Below are positions 61,371 through 64,000 of a DNA stretch of 64,000 nucleotides, one piece after another (the first letter of the stretch is position 1; each line of letters starts with the position of its first letter). Origin of the DNA: Bradyrhizobium erythrophlei (GTDB taxonomy: Bacteria; Pseudomonadota; Alphaproteobacteria; Rhizobiales; Xanthobacteraceae); contig NZ_LT670818.1 of NCBI RefSeq assembly GCF_900129505.1, positions 7,597,001 to 7,661,000 on the forward strand, in the 5' to 3' direction. A program made the position numbers and the translations under genes. Below the pieces are notes generated by a model. It was given only the letters and a program-made list of their open reading frames with translations. It searched no databases and was not told the DNA's origin.

Positions 61371-63104
61371 GTGATCAAGCAATCGATCAGAAGGCGGATC
61401 GTCGCCATCGCGGCTGGGTTGATCATCCTCATGTTGGCGACATCAGTCCTGTCGATGATCATGGTTGGCCGGGTCGGCCATCTGCTTGATGAACTGACGG
61501 CAAGATACATTCCGGCCGACGCGCATCTGACACGGATCAATATTCTGTCGCTTGAACGGGCTCTCGCGCTCCGCCGCATGGTGATCGCAAAGATGCAGGA
61601 GCCGCCCGATGAGGCCGGATATAAGCTCCGTAAGCAGCGGTACGACGCAATGGACGCCGAAGTCGACAGCGAGGCGCAGGCCGCGCGGACGCTCCTCAAT
61701 GCGATCATTGAGGACACCAGTACGCCTTCGGACAACGCGGCGCTGGCACGCATCGACAGCCGGATCGACAGCCTGTTGAGCGAATCCCGCCGCAATCTGA
61801 AGGAAGTGGCGGAGGAACTGATTCTGCAACTCGACGCGCTGGATTTCGCGGCAGTGAGACGCAGCCTCGCGCGAGCTGACGCGCTCCGCGACGAGCTCGA
61901 TGAAAAAATCAATGCCGTTCGGACCGAGATGCTGAAGGCGAGTTATGGCGCCATCGCGACGATCAGGTCGGAGCAGAGCCAGGCCGTTGTGATCTCGGCG
62001 ATCGCGACAGCCCTCGCCGCGATAGTCGGTTTGATTTTCGCAAACCTGGTCAGTGGCGGCATCATTCGCTCTGTCCGGCAACTGCTCGAAGGTACCCGTG
62101 CGGTCGAGGCCGGCCAACTCGACCAATCCATCGATGTTGCGACGGGCGACGAAATCGGACAGCTGGCCGCCGCATTCAACCGGATGGTCGTGCAACTGCG
62201 CGAGAACCGGCGCGTCAGGGAAACGTTCGGCAAATATATTGATCCGCGCGTCGTCGAAGGGTTGATCGACCGCCCGACCTTGACCGCAGCGGAAGGTGAG
62301 CGCCGGGTGATGACGGTGCTGTTCTGCGACCTGAAAGGGTTCACGAGTGTGAGCGAAGGCATGACGCCGCACGGCCTGGTCAAGGTGATGAACCGCTATC
62401 TTTCGACCATGTCCCAACCGATCCGGACCAACCGGGGCATCATCGACAAATATATCGGCGACGCCATCATGGCCTACTGGGGCCCTCCATTTGTCGGCGA
62501 GGCCGATCATGCCCGGCTGGCATGTCTCGCCGCCCTGGAAATGATCGAGTGTATCGCGACGTTGCGCCAGGAAATCCCCGAGCTTCTCGGAGTGCGCGGC
62601 ACTTCGATGGAGAAATGCGATTTGCGGATCGGTGTTGCGACGGGAGAAGCGCTGGTCGGCAGTATCGGCTCCGACATCATGATGAGTTATACAGTGATGG
62701 GCGACGTGGTGAACCTCGCCTCACGCCTGGAGGGTGCGAACAAAGAGTATGGTACCCGCAATCTGGTTTCGGAGAAAACAAGCGCTTCGGCGGGCAACAC
62801 GGTCGAGGTTCGAGAGATCGACCGGGTCGTGGTGGCGGGCCAGACCCATTCGGAAATCATTTTCGAGATCCTTGGACGCAAGGGCGAACTCACGCCACAG
62901 CAGCTGTCGTCACGGGACAAGTATCTGGAGGGGCTTGCGGCGTATCGCGAACAGCGATGGGACGACGCGCTTTGCGCGCTCAACGCGTCGCTCGCGGCGA
63001 TGCCCGGCGACGGACCGTCATTGGCACTGCTCAAGCGCATCGAAAGCCTGAAAGCAAACCCACTGCCCCCAGGCTGGGACGGATCGTGGCACATCGAAAA
63101 ATAG
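61371..63104 (+). CDS. HAMP-domain membrane adenylate cyclase
   Basis: 577 residues. Helix 1 (about 9-32), a helical periplasmic region (33-203) and helix 2 (about 204-226) come first. Then a HAMP linker (about 228-282, ending FNRMVVQLRENR) and a class III cyclase (about 312-485): FCDLKGFTS, IDKYIGDAIMAYWGPP (Lys for adenine), SYTVMGDVVN (Thr) and NLASRLEG. It matches the IIIb adenylate cyclase pattern. A C-terminal TPR-like extension (LEGLAAYREQRWDDALCALNAS) follows. GTG start. It is 144 bp after the receiver-cyclase gene and may be separately transcribed, yet a second cAMP source here is striking. Confidence 0.87.
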   Translation: MIKQSIRRRIVAIAAGLIILMLATSVLSMIMVGRVGHLLDELTARYIPADAHLTRINILSLERALALRRMVIAKMQEPPDEAGYKLRKQRYDAMDAEVDSEAQAARTLLNAIIEDTSTPSDNAALARIDSRIDSLLSESRRNLKEVAEELILQLDALDFAAVRRSLARADALRDELDEKINAVRTEMLKASYGAIATIRSEQSQAVVISAIATALAAIVGLIFANLVSGGIIRSVRQLLEGTRAVEAGQLDQSIDVATGDEIGQLAAAFNRMVVQLRENRRVRETFGKYIDPRVVEGLIDRPTLTAAEGERRVMTVLFCDLKGFTSVSEGMTPHGLVKVMNRYLSTMSQPIRTNRGIIDKYIGDAIMAYWGPPFVGEADHARLACLAALEMIECIATLRQEIPELLGVRGTSMEKCDLRIGVATGEALVGSIGSDIMMSYTVMGDVVNLASRLEGANKEYGTRNLVSEKTSASAGNTVEVREIDRVVVAGQTHSEIIFEILGRKGELTPQQLSSRDKYLEGLAAYREQRWDDALCALNASLAAMPGDGPSLALLKRIESLKANPLPPGWDGSWHIEK

Positions 63105-63106
63105 AC

Positions 63107-63286
63107 TTCGATGGCGGGCCACAGACAATCCATACGGTGGCATTGAACTGATACGTCAATCGCAACGTCCGATTCTTGTTCGACTATCTTCACGGCAACG
63201 ATGCAAGGCAGGTGAGCCCAACCAATTTCGGTGATGCGGGCGCGCAATTCGATGCGTTCGCGATGCAAACCGAACGCGCCTTCTAA
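63107..63286 (+). pseudogene. Phosphate-selective-type porin 3' remnant
   Basis: The 60 codons after the cyclase stop read as the last beta strands of an OprP/OprO-like porin: GGPQTIHTVALN, then tga where Trp is expected, then YVNRNVRFLFDYLHG and FGDAGAQFDAFAMQTERAF with a normal stop. The rest of the gene is absent. It begins two bases after the cyclase stop codon, so the cyclase gene has been joined to, or replaced, most of a porin gene. Confidence 0.75.
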
Positions 63287-63504
63287 GGTCGACGTGACGT
63301 GAACGAACTCTCGTTGGACGAGCGCTTGCAGCTCGGTCGTTTGATCGACTGGAGATCAAGCGAAACGTCCGCGCGTCCCGTCTTCTCATGTAAGAAGTAT
63401 CCGGACACTAGACTAGATCGTGGACAACGCAGGTATTGGAATCACAGGGATTCCGATTTGCACATCTGCAATTGCAACGCCAATTTCTTTGGCACAAAGA
63501 AGAA

Positions 63505-63528
63505 CCCCCGGCGGTTTCCCGCCGGGGG
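63505..63528 (-). terminator. Rho-independent terminator of the edge porin gene
   Basis: Exact 10-bp arms cccccggcgg and ccgccggggg around a 4-base loop, followed on the minus strand by TTCTTCTTTG. It lies 30 bp past the porin stop codon. Confidence 0.85.
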
Positions 63529-63558
63529 CTCGGTTAGCCTTCGATCAGACGAACCGGA

Positions 63559-64000
63559 TTACCAGTTACGCTGAGCGCGGAGCAGCAGGGTGAACTGGTT
63601 CTGATCCTTGAGCTCGTAGAGGGTCGGCGGCTTGCCAATAGTGCTAACTGCACTGCCCTGAGCGGCCAAGCCTGCGAACTTCTGATCAAGAGCCTCCCAG
63701 GTCAAATCCCCGGAGAAGGTCAGATTCTTGACGGGCGTCCAACGAGTGATGATACCAACCTGCCCAATGTTGTAATCGGGGTTGCAAGTGGTGACACCAG
63801 TACCGAAGGTTGCGCGGATCGTTCCACCCACGCCACCGATACCGCACAGCAAAGTCTTAGCCGTGCCGTTGTACTGGACCGCAGCCCAAGCACCGTAGAC
63901 GCTGGTGTTCCAGTAGGGATTCCAGTTGTGGGTGTAGGCACCGCGCATACCCCAGGTCTGGATCAGCTGCTGAGAACCGCCCGCTACGAACACAGTATCC
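63559..64000 (-). CDS. Outer-membrane porin, C-terminal part (cut by window edge)
   Basis: The C-terminal 147 or so residues of a rhizobial porin (Porin_2 type). Alternating beta-strand pattern, paired cysteines (LLCGIGGV and TTCNPDYN), the stretch YNIGQVGIITRWTPVKNLTFSGDLTWEALDQ in shape typical of the family, and an end in FTLLLRAQRNW with a terminal aromatic residue for BAM recognition. The frame stays open to the window edge, so the start lies outside. These are abundant general-diffusion porins in Bradyrhizobium. The strong terminator fits high expression. Confidence 0.88.
   Translation of the reverse strand, partial: DTVFVAGGSQQLIQTWGMRGAYTHNWNPYWNTSVYGAWAAVQYNGTAKTLLCGIGGVGGTIRATFGTGVTTCNPDYNIGQVGIITRWTPVKNLTFSGDLTWEALDQKFAGLAAQGSAVSTIGKPPTLYELKDQNQFTLLLRAQRNW

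Overview
The window is high-GC alphaproteobacterial chromosome. The best match is Bradyrhizobium or a close relative in the Nitrobacteraceae. This rests on the leftward housekeeping blocks (ribH-nusB-thiL and hppA; pdxJ-acpS, lepB-rnc-era, recO, parC; rpoZ-rsh), on lineage-typical small secreted proteins (a DUF3551 protein and others), on a rhizobial-type porin at the right edge, and on many dispersed palindromic repeats between genes. No rRNA, tRNA, CRISPR array or prophage was recognised.

Layout. 1-6.3 kb: palindromic repeats, the K+-independent H+-pyrophosphatase hppA, thiL-nusB-ribH, and the Mn2+ transporter mntH with a Fur/Mur-like operator. 6.4-10.7 kb: two MFS transporters flanking an IS110/IS1111-type element that has split a palindromic repeat. 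10.9-12.9 kb: a DUF3551 protein and a soluble adenylate cyclase. 12.9-19.6 kb: an arsenic region made of two divergent ArsR-controlled modules. The leftward one is arsR, a thiol-type arsC, an aqpS-like channel and a frameshifted glutaredoxin-type arsC, preceded by a GDCCVxC protein. The rightward one is arsR, a FAD oxidoreductase with a Cys-rich tail and two overlapping MFS genes. 19.6-26.6 kb: a DMT exporter, a metallo-beta-lactamase-fold hydrolase, a decayed TauE/SafE gene, a chrB-like/chrA chromate pair and a CDF metal exporter. 26.7-37.5 kb: conserved core genes. 37.8-44.5 kb: NYN nuclease, family-5-like uracil-DNA glycosylase, peroxiredoxin, smpB, mscL, dapA and a lytic transglycosylase. 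44.9-52.5 kb: a sulfatase island with two intact arylsulfatases, one sulfatase remnant, a formylglycine-generating enzyme and two AraC regulators. 52.8-54.9 kb: LssY-like and DUF4239 membrane proteins and a small Cys-rich secreted protein. 55.4-63.1 kb: a TorT-like binding protein, a CHASE-like hybrid histidine kinase (two receivers plus HPt), a receiver-adenylate cyclase response regulator and a HAMP adenylate cyclase. 63.1-64 kb: a porin 3' remnant and a truncated porin gene.

The most unusual functional unit is the TorT/hybrid kinase/receiver-cyclase cluster. It looks like a periplasmic sensing phosphorelay whose output is a nucleotide cyclase rather than a DNA-binding regulator. Other notable points are the arsenic region (two types of arsenate reductase, Cys-rich flavoprotein, clear operators), the self-contained sulfatase plus maturation enzyme island, and an IS1111-like element with a structured non-coding end sitting inside a repeat. 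Several genes (glutaredoxin-type arsC, tauE, possibly the 5' end of the formylglycine-generating enzyme) show single-base shifts at short homopolymers. These may be real decay or sequencing error.
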